Shown: positions 17,900 through 26,480, numbered from the stretch's first letter. The stretch is 64,000 nucleotides of DNA from Glycomyces artemisiae (GCF_003002955.1 NZ_PVTJ01000001.1:620001-684000), one strand, 5' to 3'. Notes: generated by a model from the letters alone, not told the origin. Numbers and translations: made by a program.

Positions 17900-18811
17900 G
17901 TGAACAGCAAGAACGAGACCACCGTCCTGTTCGACGCGCTCGGCCCCAAGGGGCGGCGCAACGCGAACATCGCCGCGATCGCCTCGGCGGTCGTCATCCT
18001 CGGCGTGCTCGGCTGGGTCGCCTACGTGCTCTACGGCGAGGGCTTCTTCGAGTCCTCCCGCTGGGTCAACCCGCTCGACGCGCTCGTCGTGGAGACCACC
18101 TGGATTCCGGCGATCGTCAACACGCTCGTGGCGTTCGCCCTGGGCTCGCTGGTCGCCCTCGTGCTCGGTGTCTTCATCGGCTTCGGCCGGATCTCCAGGT
18201 TCCTGCCGACGCGCGCGGCCTCCACGGTCTACGTGCAGTTCTTCCGGTCGCTGCCGCTGGTGCTCCTGATCTGGGTCTCCTTCACCATCGACGGGCACTT
18301 CGGGTTCACCACCGACACGCTCGGATGGAGCGGCGAGGCCCGGCGCCTGACCTTCCTGGTCTTGGGCCTCGGCATCTACAACGCCGCGATCCTCGCCGAG
18401 ATCCTCCGTGCCGGCGTCAACGCCCTGCCCCCGGGCCAGGCGATGGCGGGCCAGGCGATCGGCCTGCGCCACGGGCAGGTGCAGCGCCTCATCGTGCTGC
18501 CCCAGGTGCTGCGGAACATGCTCCCGGCGGTCCTCGCGCAGCTGGTGATCCTCCTCAAGGACACCTCGCTGGGCTACGTGATCACCTACCCCGAGCTGCT
18601 GCACTCGGCCAACATCATCGGCCGCGACTACAGCAACTCCTTCCTCCAGGCGCTCATCATCGCGGCGCTCATCTACTTCGCGATGGCGTACGCGCTCTCG
18701 AAGGTGGTGGTCTTCGCCGAGCGGCGCATGCGCAAGAAGACCGCGGCCCCCAAGGCCGCCGCGCAGCTGGAATCGGTGGTCGCCGGCGGCACCGCCGGCA
18801 CCGTCGTCTGA
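17900..18811 (+). CDS. gluD: Glutamate-type ABC transporter permease 2
   Basis: 303-residue permease, longer than GluC through an extra N-terminal cytosolic tail and helix. About five or six TM helices, with the EAA-type loop GQAMAGQAIGLRHGQVQRLIVLP. The N-terminus KNETTVLFDALGPKGRR is typical of actinobacterial GluD-like permeases as I recall them. A GTG start follows GAGAGGGG. Last gene of the operon; an excellent hairpin terminator lies 23 nt after the stop. Confidence 0.9.
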   Translation: MNSKNETTVLFDALGPKGRRNANIAAIASAVVILGVLGWVAYVLYGEGFFESSRWVNPLDALVVETTWIPAIVNTLVAFALGSLVALVLGVFIGFGRISRFLPTRAASTVYVQFFRSLPLVLLIWVSFTIDGHFGFTTDTLGWSGEARRLTFLVLGLGIYNAAILAEILRAGVNALPPGQAMAGQAIGLRHGQVQRLIVLPQVLRNMLPAVLAQLVILLKDTSLGYVITYPELLHSANIIGRDYSNSFLQALIIAALIYFAMAYALSKVVVFAERRMRKKTAAPKAAAQLESVVAGGTAGTVV

Positions 18812-18833
18812 TATCCCGTTCGCACGACCCGAG

Positions 18834-18865
18834 AGGGCCCCGTCTGCTCCGGCAGGCGGGGCCCT
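18834..18865 (+). terminator. gluABCD terminator
   Basis: 14-bp stem with one G-U pair and a 4-nt loop (agggccccgtctgc / gcaggcggggccct), followed by TCC. Confidence 0.75.
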
Positions 18866-18898
18866 TCCGTATGAGCGACAGTCGTTTTCGCGGCCTGC

Positions 18899-18932
18899 TA
18901 GGCTCCCTCTTGAAATCAACAACCATTTTCAA
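18899..18932 (+). promoter_or_regulatory. Promoter with a TTGAAA-N11-TTTCAA inverted repeat at the start site
   Basis: TAGGCT (18899-18904) is a good -10, with GCGACA 18 bp upstream as a weak -35. The expected transcription start is near 18911. A TTGAAA-N11-TTTCAA inverted repeat at 18910-18932 lies right on it, a typical repressor position, in unusually AT-rich DNA. The binding protein is unknown. Confidence 0.5.
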
Positions 18933-18951
18933 TTGGTGGGGGACCGGAACG

Positions 18952-19920
18952 ATGAAACTCGCCTTCGTCGGCAAGGGCGGCTCGGGCAAGACCACGATGG
19001 CCTCGCTGTTCGCGCGGCGCGCCGCCGCGCTGGGCCACCCGGTGCTGGCCATTGACGCCGACATCAACCAGCACCTGGCCGCGGCGCTCGGCCTCGACGC
19101 CGAGGCCGCCGCGATGGGCCCGGTGCTGGGGGAGCGCCTGGCCGACATCAAGGACTACCTGCGCGGCACCAACCCGCTCGTGCCCTCGGCCGACCTCATG
19201 CTCAAGACCACGCCGCCGGGGCCCGGCTCGCGCCTGGTCACCGTGCGCGAGTCGAACCCGCTGTTCGACGACCTGTTCACCGAGCACGACGGCATCCGCT
19301 TCGCCGCCACCGGCGGCTTCGTCGAGGACGACCTCGGCGTGTCCTGCTACCACTCGAAGGTCGGCGCGGTCGAGCTGCTGCTCAACCACCTCGTGGACCG
19401 CACCGACGAGTTCGTCGTGGTCGACATGGTCGCGGGCGCCGAGGCCTTCGCCTCGGGCATGTTCACCCGCTTCGACCACACGTTCCTGGTGTGCGAGCCG
19501 ACGCTGCGCTCCGTGGGCGTCTACAAGCAGTACCTGGGCTACGCCGAGGACTACGACGTGCGGATCTCGGTGATCGGCAACAAGATCGACGACGAGTACG
19601 ATGTGGCGTTCCTGCGCGAGCACGTCGGGGACGCGCTCCTGGGCTGGTGTGCGCGCTCGAAGTACGTCAAGGCCGCCGAGCGCGGCAGCGTCGGCCCCGT
19701 CGCCGACCTCGAACCGGAGAACCTCGCCGTCGTGGACGCCGCACGCGAGCGGGCCGCGGCCGCGGGCAAGGACTGGGCCAAGTTCACCCGCCAGGCCCAC
19801 GAGTTCCACCGCAAGGCCGCCCTCGCCTGGGGCAACGACCGCGCCGGGGTGAACCTCGCCGACCAGATCGTCCCGGACTTCGTCCTCGGCGAGCACCTCC
19901 TGAACGCGCCCGTCCACTAG
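18952..19920 (+). CDS. CooC/ArsA-like P-loop ATPase
   Basis: 322 residues. SIMIBI-class ATPase of the MinD/CooC type: deviant Walker A GKGGSGKTT at residues 7-15, switch I IDADINQHLAAALG, Walker B VVVDMVAGAEAF and a base-recognition segment IGNKIDDEYD. CooC proteins load nickel into CO dehydrogenase, but no dehydrogenase or hydrogenase gene is present here, so a metallochaperone role is only suggested. Two cysteines are visible (VSCYHSKVG, LGWCARSK); no CxC pair. The ATG at 18952 follows GGGGGACC. It is followed 131 bp later by an SCO5389-family gene, a pairing I recall from Streptomyces. Confidence 0.75.
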   Translation: MKLAFVGKGGSGKTTMASLFARRAAALGHPVLAIDADINQHLAAALGLDAEAAAMGPVLGERLADIKDYLRGTNPLVPSADLMLKTTPPGPGSRLVTVRESNPLFDDLFTEHDGIRFAATGGFVEDDLGVSCYHSKVGAVELLLNHLVDRTDEFVVVDMVAGAEAFASGMFTRFDHTFLVCEPTLRSVGVYKQYLGYAEDYDVRISVIGNKIDDEYDVAFLREHVGDALLGWCARSKYVKAAERGSVGPVADLEPENLAVVDAARERAAAAGKDWAKFTRQAHEFHRKAALAWGNDRAGVNLADQIVPDFVLGEHLLNAPVH

Positions 19921-20051
19921 GGCCGCCCCAGACCGCGCCCGGGCCCCTTCTGGACGCCCGGGGGCGCCGGACCCGTCTGCGTCGAGTACCCGACAGCGGA
20001 AGGGCACGGGCGCCAGCACAATGAACCGATTCCGAACCGAGAGGAGTACGC

Positions 20052-20462
20052 ATGTCCCTTGACGTCTCTGAAGACCTGCTCAGCAAGGCCGAAGCGGGGG
20101 AGGTGACCGACGCGGAGTTCCTGGACTGCATCAAGCAGTCCCTGCCGTTCGCGTGGGACCTCTTCGCGAAGGTCGCCGACGACCTGAAGAACGGGGTCGT
20201 CTCGTCCTCCGGGTCGACCCAGTTCGCGGACAACACCACGCCGCCGCCGGACGAGCAGGCCCGCGGCCAGCTCCTGCGGGCCCTCGCCTCGGACTCGATG
20301 CGGGCCGCGCTGGAGCGCCACCACGGCGTCAAGTTCGCCTTCCAGAACTGCCACCGCATCGCGGCGTTCCCGGTCTCCGAGGTCGACTCGGACACCTACC
20401 GCAAGTTCACCTCGCCGCGCGGGCAGCTGCTCAACCAGTCGCCCGAGCTGAAGGACTGCTAG
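20052..20462 (+). CDS. SCO5389-family protein
   Basis: 136-residue soluble protein of an actinobacteria-specific family of unknown function. The most conserved parts are visible: FADNTTPPPDEQARGQLLRALASD, HGVKFAFQNCHRIA and the C-terminal RGQLLNQSPELKDC. Three cysteines (CIKQ, NCHR, KDC terminal) are candidates for metal or redox chemistry. The ATG follows GAGAGGAG; a -10-like CACAAT at 20017-20022 suggests it can be transcribed separately from the CooC-like gene. A 12-bp terminator hairpin shared with the convergent tetR follows. Confidence 0.8.
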   Translation: MSLDVSEDLLSKAEAGEVTDAEFLDCIKQSLPFAWDLFAKVADDLKNGVVSSSGSTQFADNTTPPPDEQARGQLLRALASDSMRAALERHHGVKFAFQNCHRIAAFPVSEVDSDTYRKFTSPRGQLLNQSPELKDC

Positions 20463-20491
20463 CGGCGCACCGCCGACGACGTACCGCACCA

Positions 20492-20533
20492 CCGAAGGGC
20501 CGCAAGGACAACGGCGTCCGGGCGGCCCTTCGG
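20492..20533. terminator. Shared terminator of the SCO5389-family and tetR genes
   Basis: Perfect 12-bp inverted repeat (ccgaagggccgc / gcggcccttcgg) with an 18-nt loop between convergent genes. Confidence 0.65.
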
Positions 20534-20534
20534 G

Positions 20535-21299
20535 CTACGCGGGCCCGCCCTCGGCCCCGTCCTCGGGCTGCGCGCCGTAGTGCCCGGGGCGCCGCGTGAT
20601 GAGGAAGTCCCGCACCAGCTCCTCGCCCTGCTTCACCAGGGGCCGCAGGATCTTCAGCCGCGACAGCGCCACGACGCGGGCGGCCAGCGGCGCGGTGCGC
20701 CGCGCCAGCTCCTTCGACTTCTCCTGGCCGGGGGAGTTGTCGTACACCCAGTGCAGGACCACCACCATCTGGTGCAGCCACAGCATCTCGGGGAGGATGT
20801 CGGCCATGTCCTTGGGCACCTTGGTCTTCGAGCCCTCCAGGACCTCCCGGTAGAGCGCGATGTCCCGGTCGCGGCTCTCGCCGGAGTCCTCCGAGAACGG
20901 ACTCAGCGGGCTCGACGGGTCGGCCGCGTTGCGGAAGAACTGGCCCGCGAACGCGTGGTAGGGCCCGGCGATGTCGAGCCACGCCAGGAGCGCCGCCTCG
21001 ATCCGCTCCGCGAGCGTCTCCTTGCCCTCCAGCATCGTCGGCGTCAGCTCGGCGTGCCGGTTCGTGGCCTGCTCGTAGAAGCCCTGGATCAGGTGCTCCT
21101 TGGACTTGAAGTAGTAGTACGCGTTCCCCACGGACACCCCGGCCTCGGCCGCGATCGCCCGCATCGTCGTCTTGTCGTAGCCGCGCTCGGCGAACATGTC
21201 GAGGGCGGTGTCGATGATGCGCTGCCGCGTCCGCTCGCCCTTGCTGGAGGGGCGGGCGGACGCGTCGGCCTGATCGGGTTCGGAAGCAGAGGCGCTCAC
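20535..21299 (-). CDS. TetR-family transcriptional regulator
   Basis: 254 residues. N-terminal TetR helix-turn-helix at about 24-70 (IIDTALDMFAERGYDKTTMR, then AAEAGVSVGNAYYYFKSKEHL), followed by a ligand-binding helical domain rich in Trp and His. The GTG at 21299 is 10 nt after the stop of the membrane-protein gene, so both are one operon. Two perfect 18-bp palindromes with the core TTGAACATGTTCAA flank the operon promoter and have the form of TetR operators, so autorepression is likely. The ligand is unknown; the partner protein suggests membrane or lipid related control. Confidence 0.88.
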   Translation of the reverse strand: MSASASEPDQADASARPSSKGERTRQRIIDTALDMFAERGYDKTTMRAIAAEAGVSVGNAYYYFKSKEHLIQGFYEQATNRHAELTPTMLEGKETLAERIEAALLAWLDIAGPYHAFAGQFFRNAADPSSPLSPFSEDSGESRDRDIALYREVLEGSKTKVPKDMADILPEMLWLHQMVVVLHWVYDNSPGQEKSKELARRTAPLAARVVALSRLKILRPLVKQGEELVRDFLITRRPGHYGAQPEDGAEGGPA

Positions 21300-21309
21300 A
21301 AAGGCGATC

Positions 21310-21729
21310 CTACTGGGGCTGAGGGCCGTACTGACCCGGCCGCGGGCGCGGCGGCTCCATCGCGCCGAGGGCGCGGGCGTCCACGACGCGGCCGCGCCTG
21401 CGGAAGCCGTTGAGGACGATGACGTTGAGCACGTGCAGGACGCCGAGGACCAGGAGCACGGCGCCGATCTTGACGGCGACGGTCTCGAAGACCCCGCGGG
21501 CGGTGGCGATGTCGGTCCCGGTGCGCAGCCACAGGGCCACGAACCCGAAGTTGAGCAGGTAGAAGCCGACCTGGAGGAGCCGGTTGACGGCCTGGGCGAG
21601 CTGCTCGTCGCCGTCGAAGACGTCCTTGATGAAGTGGAAGCCGTTGGCGCCCAGGGTCCGGGCGACCCAGACGGTGAGCGGGACGGCGACGAGCAGGTAG
21701 GCGGTGTAGGCGACGACCGTCATGTCCAT
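21310..21729 (-). CDS. Small four-helix membrane protein
   Basis: 139 residues with three or four TM helices (about 2-20, 55-75, 88-110) and a proline-rich C-terminal tail ending PPRPRPGQYGPQPQ. I do not recognise a characterised family; similar proteins are usually annotated as integral membrane proteins next to TetR regulators. The ATG at 21729 was chosen because GGAG lies 8 nt upstream; a reading from 21843 would run through the operators. It is the first gene of the tetR operon and presumably the regulated cargo. Confidence 0.65.
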   Translation of the reverse strand: MDMTVVAYTAYLLVAVPLTVWVARTLGANGFHFIKDVFDGDEQLAQAVNRLLQVGFYLLNFGFVALWLRTGTDIATARGVFETVAVKIGAVLLVLGVLHVLNVIVLNGFRRRGRVVDARALGAMEPPRPRPGQYGPQPQ

Positions 21730-21757
21730 GGCGGTGCTCCGTTCTCTGGGGGTCATG

Positions 21758-21775
21758 AGTTGAACATGTTCAACT
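21758..21775. promoter_or_regulatory. Operator palindrome O1
   Basis: Perfect 18-bp palindrome AGTTGAACATGTTCAACT, core TTGAACATGTTCAA. It lies at or just after the predicted start of the minus-strand tetR operon. Its centre is exactly 40 bp from that of O2. Confidence 0.8.
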
Positions 21776-21784
21776 TCTGATTCC

Positions 21785-21813
21785 ACGCTACGCAGCTTCT
21801 TGAACATGTTCAA
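21785..21813 (-). promoter_or_regulatory. Promoter of the membrane protein-tetR operon
   Basis: On the minus strand, TTGAAC (21813-21808) is followed by a 17-bp spacer and TAGCGT (21790-21785). The -35 is embedded in palindrome O2 and the predicted start is next to O1. Confidence 0.6.
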
Positions 21814-21815
21814 GA
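21798..21815. promoter_or_regulatory. Operator palindrome O2
   Basis: Perfect 18-bp palindrome TCTTGAACATGTTCAAGA with the same 14-bp core as O1. It overlaps the predicted -35 element. Confidence 0.8.
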
Positions 21816-21859
21816 CCGCATGCTGAAATATGGCCGACGCCACGCGACGCCGCTGCCGG

Positions 21860-21865
21860 TAGGCT
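21860..21865 (+). promoter_or_regulatory. -10 hexamer TAGGCT of leaderless hisF
   Basis: TAGGCT then 7 nt then the GTG at 21873; no Shine-Dalgarno sequence fits between. Confidence 0.6.
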
Positions 21866-21872
21866 TTCCGGC

Positions 21873-22634
21873 GTGACTGTTGCGGTGCGTGTGATCCCCT
21901 GCCTGGACGTGGACGCGGGGCGGGTCGTCAAGGGCGTCAACTTCGAGAACCTGCGCGACGCGGGCGACCCGGTCGAGCTGGCCGCCGCCTACGACGCGGC
22001 CGGGGCCGACGAGCTGACGTTCCTCGACGTGACCGCGTCCTCCGACGACCGCGGCACGATGATGGACGTCGTCGCGCGCACCGCCGAGCAGGTGTTCATC
22101 CCGCTCACCGTCGGCGGCGGGGTCCGCACCCCCGACGACGTCGACCGGCTCCTGCGCGCGGGCGCCGACAAGGTCGGCGTCAACACCGCGGCCATCGCCC
22201 GGCCCGAGGTCATCGCCGAGATCGCCGACCGCTTCGGCAACCAGGTGCTCGTGCTCTCGGCGGACGTCGCCTCGGGCGCAGAGACGGATTCGGGGTGGGA
22301 GGTCACCACGCACGGCGGGCGGCGGCGCACCGGCATCGACGCGGTCGAGTGGTGCGCGCGGGCCGCGGGGCTCGGCGCGGGGGAGATCCTCCTCAACTCG
22401 ATCGACGCCGACGGCACCAAGGCCGGGTTCGACCTGCCGCTCATCGCCGCGGTCCGCGCCGCGGTCGACGTGCCCCTCATCGCCTCCGGCGGCGCGGGCG
22501 CCGCCGCCCACTTCCCGCCCGCGGTCGCCGCGGGCGCTGACGCGGTCCTCGCCGCCTCGATCTTCCACTTCGGCGACGTCGCCATCGGCGAGGTCAAGCA
22601 GGAGCTCAAGGCCGCCGGGCACCCGGTGCGGTAG
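21873..22634 (+). CDS. hisF: Imidazole glycerol phosphate synthase, cyclase subunit
   Basis: 253-residue (beta-alpha)8 barrel that closes the imidazole ring using ammonia supplied by HisH, giving IGP and AICAR in histidine synthesis. Catalytic aspartates are in place: D12 in IPCLDVD and D131 in SADVASG; phosphate loops VGGGVRTP and [10 protein letters not shown] are intact. The start is a GTG with a leaderless-type promoter. hisH, hisA/priA and the rest of the pathway are not in the window except hisI at 32768. In Streptomyces hisF and hisI-trp are close together; here about 10 kb of transporters and reductases separate them. Confidence 0.95.
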   Translation: MTVAVRVIPCLDVDAGRVVKGVNFENLRDAGDPVELAAAYDAAGADELTFLDVTASSDDRGTMMDVVARTAEQVFIPLTVGGGVRTPDDVDRLLRAGADKVGVNTAAIARPEVIAEIADRFGNQVLVLSADVASGAETDSGWEVTTHGGRRRTGIDAVEWCARAAGLGAGEILLNSIDADGTKAGFDLPLIAAVRAAVDVPLIASGGAGAAAHFPPAVAAGADAVLAASIFHFGDVAIGEVKQELKAAGHPVR

Positions 22635-22760
22635 GCCGCCGCTCCGATAAGGGTTGGCGACTGTCGGAGGAGCGAGGCATCATTGCCACCGGACGCTTGC
22701 CGCCCGGCTAGCGACCGCCTCGCAACACCACGCTGGCGCACCCACCTGACCGGAGACCCA

Positions 22761-24617
22761 ATGACGCTGCCCACCGGCGCCGCCACCGCACCCGACGACC
22801 TAGCCGCCGGCGCGGACGAGCGCATCCTCGCCCGCGGCCTCAAGAACATCGGCGACATGATCCGGCTCGCCCCCAAGCCCTTCGCCGTCGGCGCGGCCGG
22901 GGCCATGATCAACACCGGCATGACCCTCCTGCTGTCCTACGTCGTGGGCTGGGTCGTCGCCGGGATCGCCGTCCCCGCCTACGAGAACGGCGAAGTCGCC
23001 CTCGGCACCGTCCTCCTCGGCGTCGCCGCGCTCCTCGGCACCTCCATCGTCCGCTTCTCCTCCATGTGCGCCAGGCGCATCGGCGCAGGCGTCATGCAGT
23101 TCGGCGTCCAGGCCATCTGGCGCCGCCAGATCACCCGCCGCTACCTCGCCCTCCCCGTCTCCTGGCACCAGAAGCACCCCACCGGCACGCTCCTGTCCAA
23201 CGCGAACGCCGACGTCGAGGCCGCCACCCGCCCCCTCGCGCCCCTCCCCTTCGCGTGCGGCACCCTCTTCATGGTCGTCATCGCGATGATCGCGTTCTTC
23301 ACCATCGACTGGGCCGTCGCGCTCGTCGCCCTCGGCATGTTCCCCGCCCTGTTCGCCCTCAACGCCGTCTTCGCCACCAAGATGGCCCCCCGCGCCAAGC
23401 GCGCCCAGGAGCTGCGCGCCGAAGTCTCCGCGGTCGGCCACGAGTCCTTCGACGGCGCCCTCGTCGTCAAGGCCATGGGCCGCGAAGCCGCCGAGACCGA
23501 GCGCTTCAGCGGCTCCGCCACCGAGCTGCGCGACGCCATGATCGGCGTCGGGCGCCTGCGCGCCGCCTTCGATCCCGCCATCTCCGGGCTCCCCGAGATC
23601 GCCGTGCTCATCGCGCTCCTCGTCGGCCTCGCCCGCTTCGAAGCGGGCGCGATCGACCTCGAACAGCTCGTCACGGTCTCCTTCATGTTCTCCGTGCTCG
23701 CCTTCCCCGTCCGCGCCATCGGCTGGGTCCTCGGCGACCTCCCCGGGTCCGTCGTCGGCCGCGCCCGCGTCGACCACGTCCTCTCCGCCACCGGCGACAT
23801 GGCATACGGCGACAAGGAACTCCCCGAGACCGGCGCTCCCGCCCGGCTCGAACTCGACGCCGTCGCCTACGCCTACCCCGACGGCCACGAGGCCCTCCGC
23901 GAAGTCACCTTCACCGTCGAGCCCGGCACCACCGTCGCCCTCGTCGGCGCCACCGGCTCCGGCAAGTCCACCCTCGCCCACCTCGCCGCCCGCCTCGTCG
24001 ACCCCACCCGCGGGACCGTCCGCGTCGACGGCGAGGACCTCCGCGGCCTCACCCACGCGAGCCTCGCCCGCACCACCGCGCTCGTCCAGCAGATCCCCTT
24101 CGTCTTCGACGACACGATCCGCGCCAACATCGGCCTCGGCCGCCCCGGCCTCGACACCGGGCCCGACGCCGACGAGCGCCTCTGGGCCGCCCTCGCCGCC
24201 GCCGGAGCCGAGAAGTTCATCGCGAACCTCGACGACGGCCTCGACACCGAGGTCGGCGAGCGCGGCACCAGCCTCTCCGGCGGCCAGCGCCAGCGCCTCA
24301 CCCTCGCCCGCGCCCTCGCCGGCGAGCCGCGCCTGCTCGTCCTCGACGACGCCACCAGCGCCGTCGACCCGAAGGTCGAGTCGCAGATCCTCGCCGGGCT
24401 CAAGGACTCCGCCGAGGCCGTCAGCGTCCTCGTCGTCGCCTACCGGCGCGCGACCATCGCGCTCGCCGACGAGGTCGTCTTCCTCGAAGGCGGCCGCATC
24501 ACCGCCCGCGGCCCGCACGCCGAGCTGCTGCGCACCCACCAGCCCTACGCCGACCTCGTCACCGCCTACGAGCGGGCCGAGGCCGAACGCGAATTCGATG
24601 AGGAGAGTGCGGCGTGA
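22761..24617 (+). CDS. Heterodimeric ABC exporter, subunit with degenerate ATP site
   Basis: 618 residues: six TM helices (about 45-330) followed by a nucleotide-binding domain. Walker A GATGSGKST and signature LSGGQRQRL are canonical, but Walker B ends in aspartate (LLVLDDATSA) where the catalytic glutamate belongs, and the switch histidine is replaced by tyrosine (VVAYRRATI). The partner encoded next shows the opposite pattern, so together they form one consensus and one degenerate site, as in TM287/288-like or BmrCD-like exporters. The ATG at 22761 has GGAG 5 nt upstream. Substrate unknown. Confidence 0.88.
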   Translation: MTLPTGAATAPDDLAAGADERILARGLKNIGDMIRLAPKPFAVGAAGAMINTGMTLLLSYVVGWVVAGIAVPAYENGEVALGTVLLGVAALLGTSIVRFSSMCARRIGAGVMQFGVQAIWRRQITRRYLALPVSWHQKHPTGTLLSNANADVEAATRPLAPLPFACGTLFMVVIAMIAFFTIDWAVALVALGMFPALFALNAVFATKMAPRAKRAQELRAEVSAVGHESFDGALVVKAMGREAAETERFSGSATELRDAMIGVGRLRAAFDPAISGLPEIAVLIALLVGLARFEAGAIDLEQLVTVSFMFSVLAFPVRAIGWVLGDLPGSVVGRARVDHVLSATGDMAYGDKELPETGAPARLELDAVAYAYPDGHEALREVTFTVEPGTTVALVGATGSGKSTLAHLAARLVDPTRGTVRVDGEDLRGLTHASLARTTALVQQIPFVFDDTIRANIGLGRPGLDTGPDADERLWAALAAAGAEKFIANLDDGLDTEVGERGTSLSGGQRQRLTLARALAGEPRLLVLDDATSAVDPKVESQILAGLKDSAEAVSVLVVAYRRATIALADEVVFLEGGRITARGPHAELLRTHQPYADLVTAYERAEAEREFDEESAA

Positions 24618-26392
24618 CCGCCGAGGACCAGACCCAGACCGGCCCGTGGGAGACCGTCAAGCGCGGCCTCCAGCTCTCCCCCGAGCTGCGGCGCGGCATC
24701 GGCTTCACCGTGTTCCTCGCCGCCGTCACCGCGCTCGGGCGGCTCGTCGTGCCCGTGGGCGCGCAGAAGATCCTCGACGAGGGCCTCCTCGGCTCCGGCG
24801 GGCCCGACCTGCCGTACGTGTTCGCCGTCGCCGCGCTCGGCACCGCCGCGCTCCTGGTGACCACCGCCGCGAACTACGTCATGAACCGGCGCCTGTTCGT
24901 CGTCTCCGAGCACGCGCTCGCCGCGTTGCGGCGCAAGACGTTCCGGCACATCCACGACCTGTCGATGCTGCACCAGCAGTCCGAGCGCCGCGGCGCGCTC
25001 ACCGCGCGGGTGACGACCGACATCGACCAGATCAGCCAGTTCCTCCAGCAGGGCGGCATGGTCCTGGTGACCTCGACGGCGCAGATCATCGTCGCCACCG
25101 TGGTCATGGTGTTCTACTCGTGGCAGCTCGCGATCGCCGTGTGGATCGTGTTCATCCCCGTCACGTGGCTCATCAAGTGGCTCCAGAAGCACCTCGCGTC
25201 GGCGTACACGAGCGTGCGGCGCTCGGTGTCGAAGATGCTGTCGGCCGTGGCCGAGTCGGTGGTCGGCGCGGGCACGGTGCGCGCGTACGGGGTCGGGGCG
25301 CGCACGAGCGAGCGCCTGGACGAGTCGATCGAGGAGCACCGGCGCGACCAGACCCGCGCGATCAGCCGCTCCGCCCTCTCCTTCGGCGCGGGCGAGCTCG
25401 TGTACCTCGGCGTCAACGCGGTCGTGGTGGTCCTCGGCGCGTTCCTCGTCGCGGGCGGGCAGATGACCGTCGGGGAGCTGACGGCGTTCCTGTTCCTGGT
25501 CGTGCTGTTCACGCAGCCGGTGGTCATCGGCACCGAGACGCTCAACGAGGCGCAGAACGCGGTCTCGGGCTGGCGGCGGGTCCTCGACATCATCGACACC
25601 GAGCCCGACGTGGCCGACCCGGTCGACGGCGTCGCGCTTCCCGAAGGGCCCCTCGGGGTCCGCTTCGAGGGCGTGCGGTTCGCGTACCCGGGCGGCGCGG
25701 AGGTCCTGCACGGCATCGACGTGGAGATCCGCGCGCATTCGAAGGTCGCGGTGGTCGGCGAGACCGGCTCGGGCAAGACCACGTTCGCGAAGCTCCTGAC
25801 GCGGCTCATGGACCCGACCTCCGGGCGGGTCCTCCTCGGCGGCGCGGATCTCACGGGCGTCACATTCGCGTCCCTGCGCGGCCGGGTGACGATGGTCCCG
25901 CAGGAGGGCTTCCTGTTCAACGGCACGCTCGCCCGCAACGTGCGCTTCGCCCGCCCCGAGCTCACTGACGCGGAGATCTACGTGGCGTTCGCCGAACTCG
26001 GGCTCACCGAGTGGGTCGAGACGCTCCCCGCGGGCCTCGACACCGAGCTGGGCGAGGGCGGCGCGAACCTGTCGGTGGGGGAGCGCCAGCTCGTGTCCCT
26101 GGTGCGCGCGTATGTGACCGACCCTGACCTGCTCGTCCTCGACGAGGCCACGAGCGCGGTCGACCCGGCGACGGAGCTGCGCCTCTCTGCGGCCCTCGAC
26201 GCCGTCACCCGCGGCCGCACCACCGTCATCATCGCCCACCGCCTCTCGACCGCCGAGACCTCCGACGAGGTCCTGGTCTTCGACGCCGGGAACCTCGTCC
26301 AGCACGGCCCCCACGCCGAGCTCGCCGCCGAGGCCGGCTCGGTCTACGCGGGACTCCACGGCTCGTGGGTGGAGCAGACCCGCTCCAGCTGA
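24614..26392 (+). CDS. Heterodimeric ABC exporter, catalytic subunit
   Basis: 592 residues, TM domain plus nucleotide-binding domain. Walker A GETGSGKTT, Walker B LLVLDEATSA with the catalytic glutamate, switch histidine IIAHRLST; the signature is deviant, LSVGERQ instead of LSGGQ. The GTG start overlaps the TGA of the upstream gene (GTGA), so the two halves are made together. The consensus site is built from this subunit's Walker motifs and the partner's LSGGQ. A hairpin follows the gene. Confidence 0.9.
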   Translation: MTAEDQTQTGPWETVKRGLQLSPELRRGIGFTVFLAAVTALGRLVVPVGAQKILDEGLLGSGGPDLPYVFAVAALGTAALLVTTAANYVMNRRLFVVSEHALAALRRKTFRHIHDLSMLHQQSERRGALTARVTTDIDQISQFLQQGGMVLVTSTAQIIVATVVMVFYSWQLAIAVWIVFIPVTWLIKWLQKHLASAYTSVRRSVSKMLSAVAESVVGAGTVRAYGVGARTSERLDESIEEHRRDQTRAISRSALSFGAGELVYLGVNAVVVVLGAFLVAGGQMTVGELTAFLFLVVLFTQPVVIGTETLNEAQNAVSGWRRVLDIIDTEPDVADPVDGVALPEGPLGVRFEGVRFAYPGGAEVLHGIDVEIRAHSKVAVVGETGSGKTTFAKLLTRLMDPTSGRVLLGGADLTGVTFASLRGRVTMVPQEGFLFNGTLARNVRFARPELTDAEIYVAFAELGLTEWVETLPAGLDTELGEGGANLSVGERQLVSLVRAYVTDPDLLVLDEATSAVDPATELRLSAALDAVTRGRTTVIIAHRLSTAETSDEVLVFDAGNLVQHGPHAELAAEAGSVYAGLHGSWVEQTRSS

Positions 26393-26408
26393 CGCACGAT
26401 GACGCATT

Positions 26409-26439
26409 GCGGGCCCGCCCGGTCGCCGAGCGGGCCCGC
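26409..26439. terminator. Hairpin terminator after the ABC exporter operon
   Basis: Perfect 10-bp arms gcgggcccgc / gcgggcccgc separated by 11 nt, between convergent genes. Each arm is itself palindromic. Confidence 0.6.
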
Positions 26440-26480
26440 TGTCGTCTCGGAGGCGCAGTCGTCTCGGATATGCCGTCGCG

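Noticed and set aside
18910..18932. Zur/Fur-like box in front of the CooC-like gene
   Set aside because: The half-sites TTGAAA/TTTCAA look similar, but the 11-nt spacer and the inner bases do not fit the usual TGAAAATnATTTTCA-type box. Kept only as an unassigned inverted repeat.
18952..19920. Carbon monoxide dehydrogenase accessory function for the CooC-like ATPase
   Set aside because: No CO dehydrogenase, hydrogenase or urease gene lies in the window, so the specific role is not supported.
26393..26480. Repeat-like GGGCCCGC units as an insertion sequence end
   Set aside because: The arms form a simple hairpin between convergent genes; no transposase and no target duplication are present.
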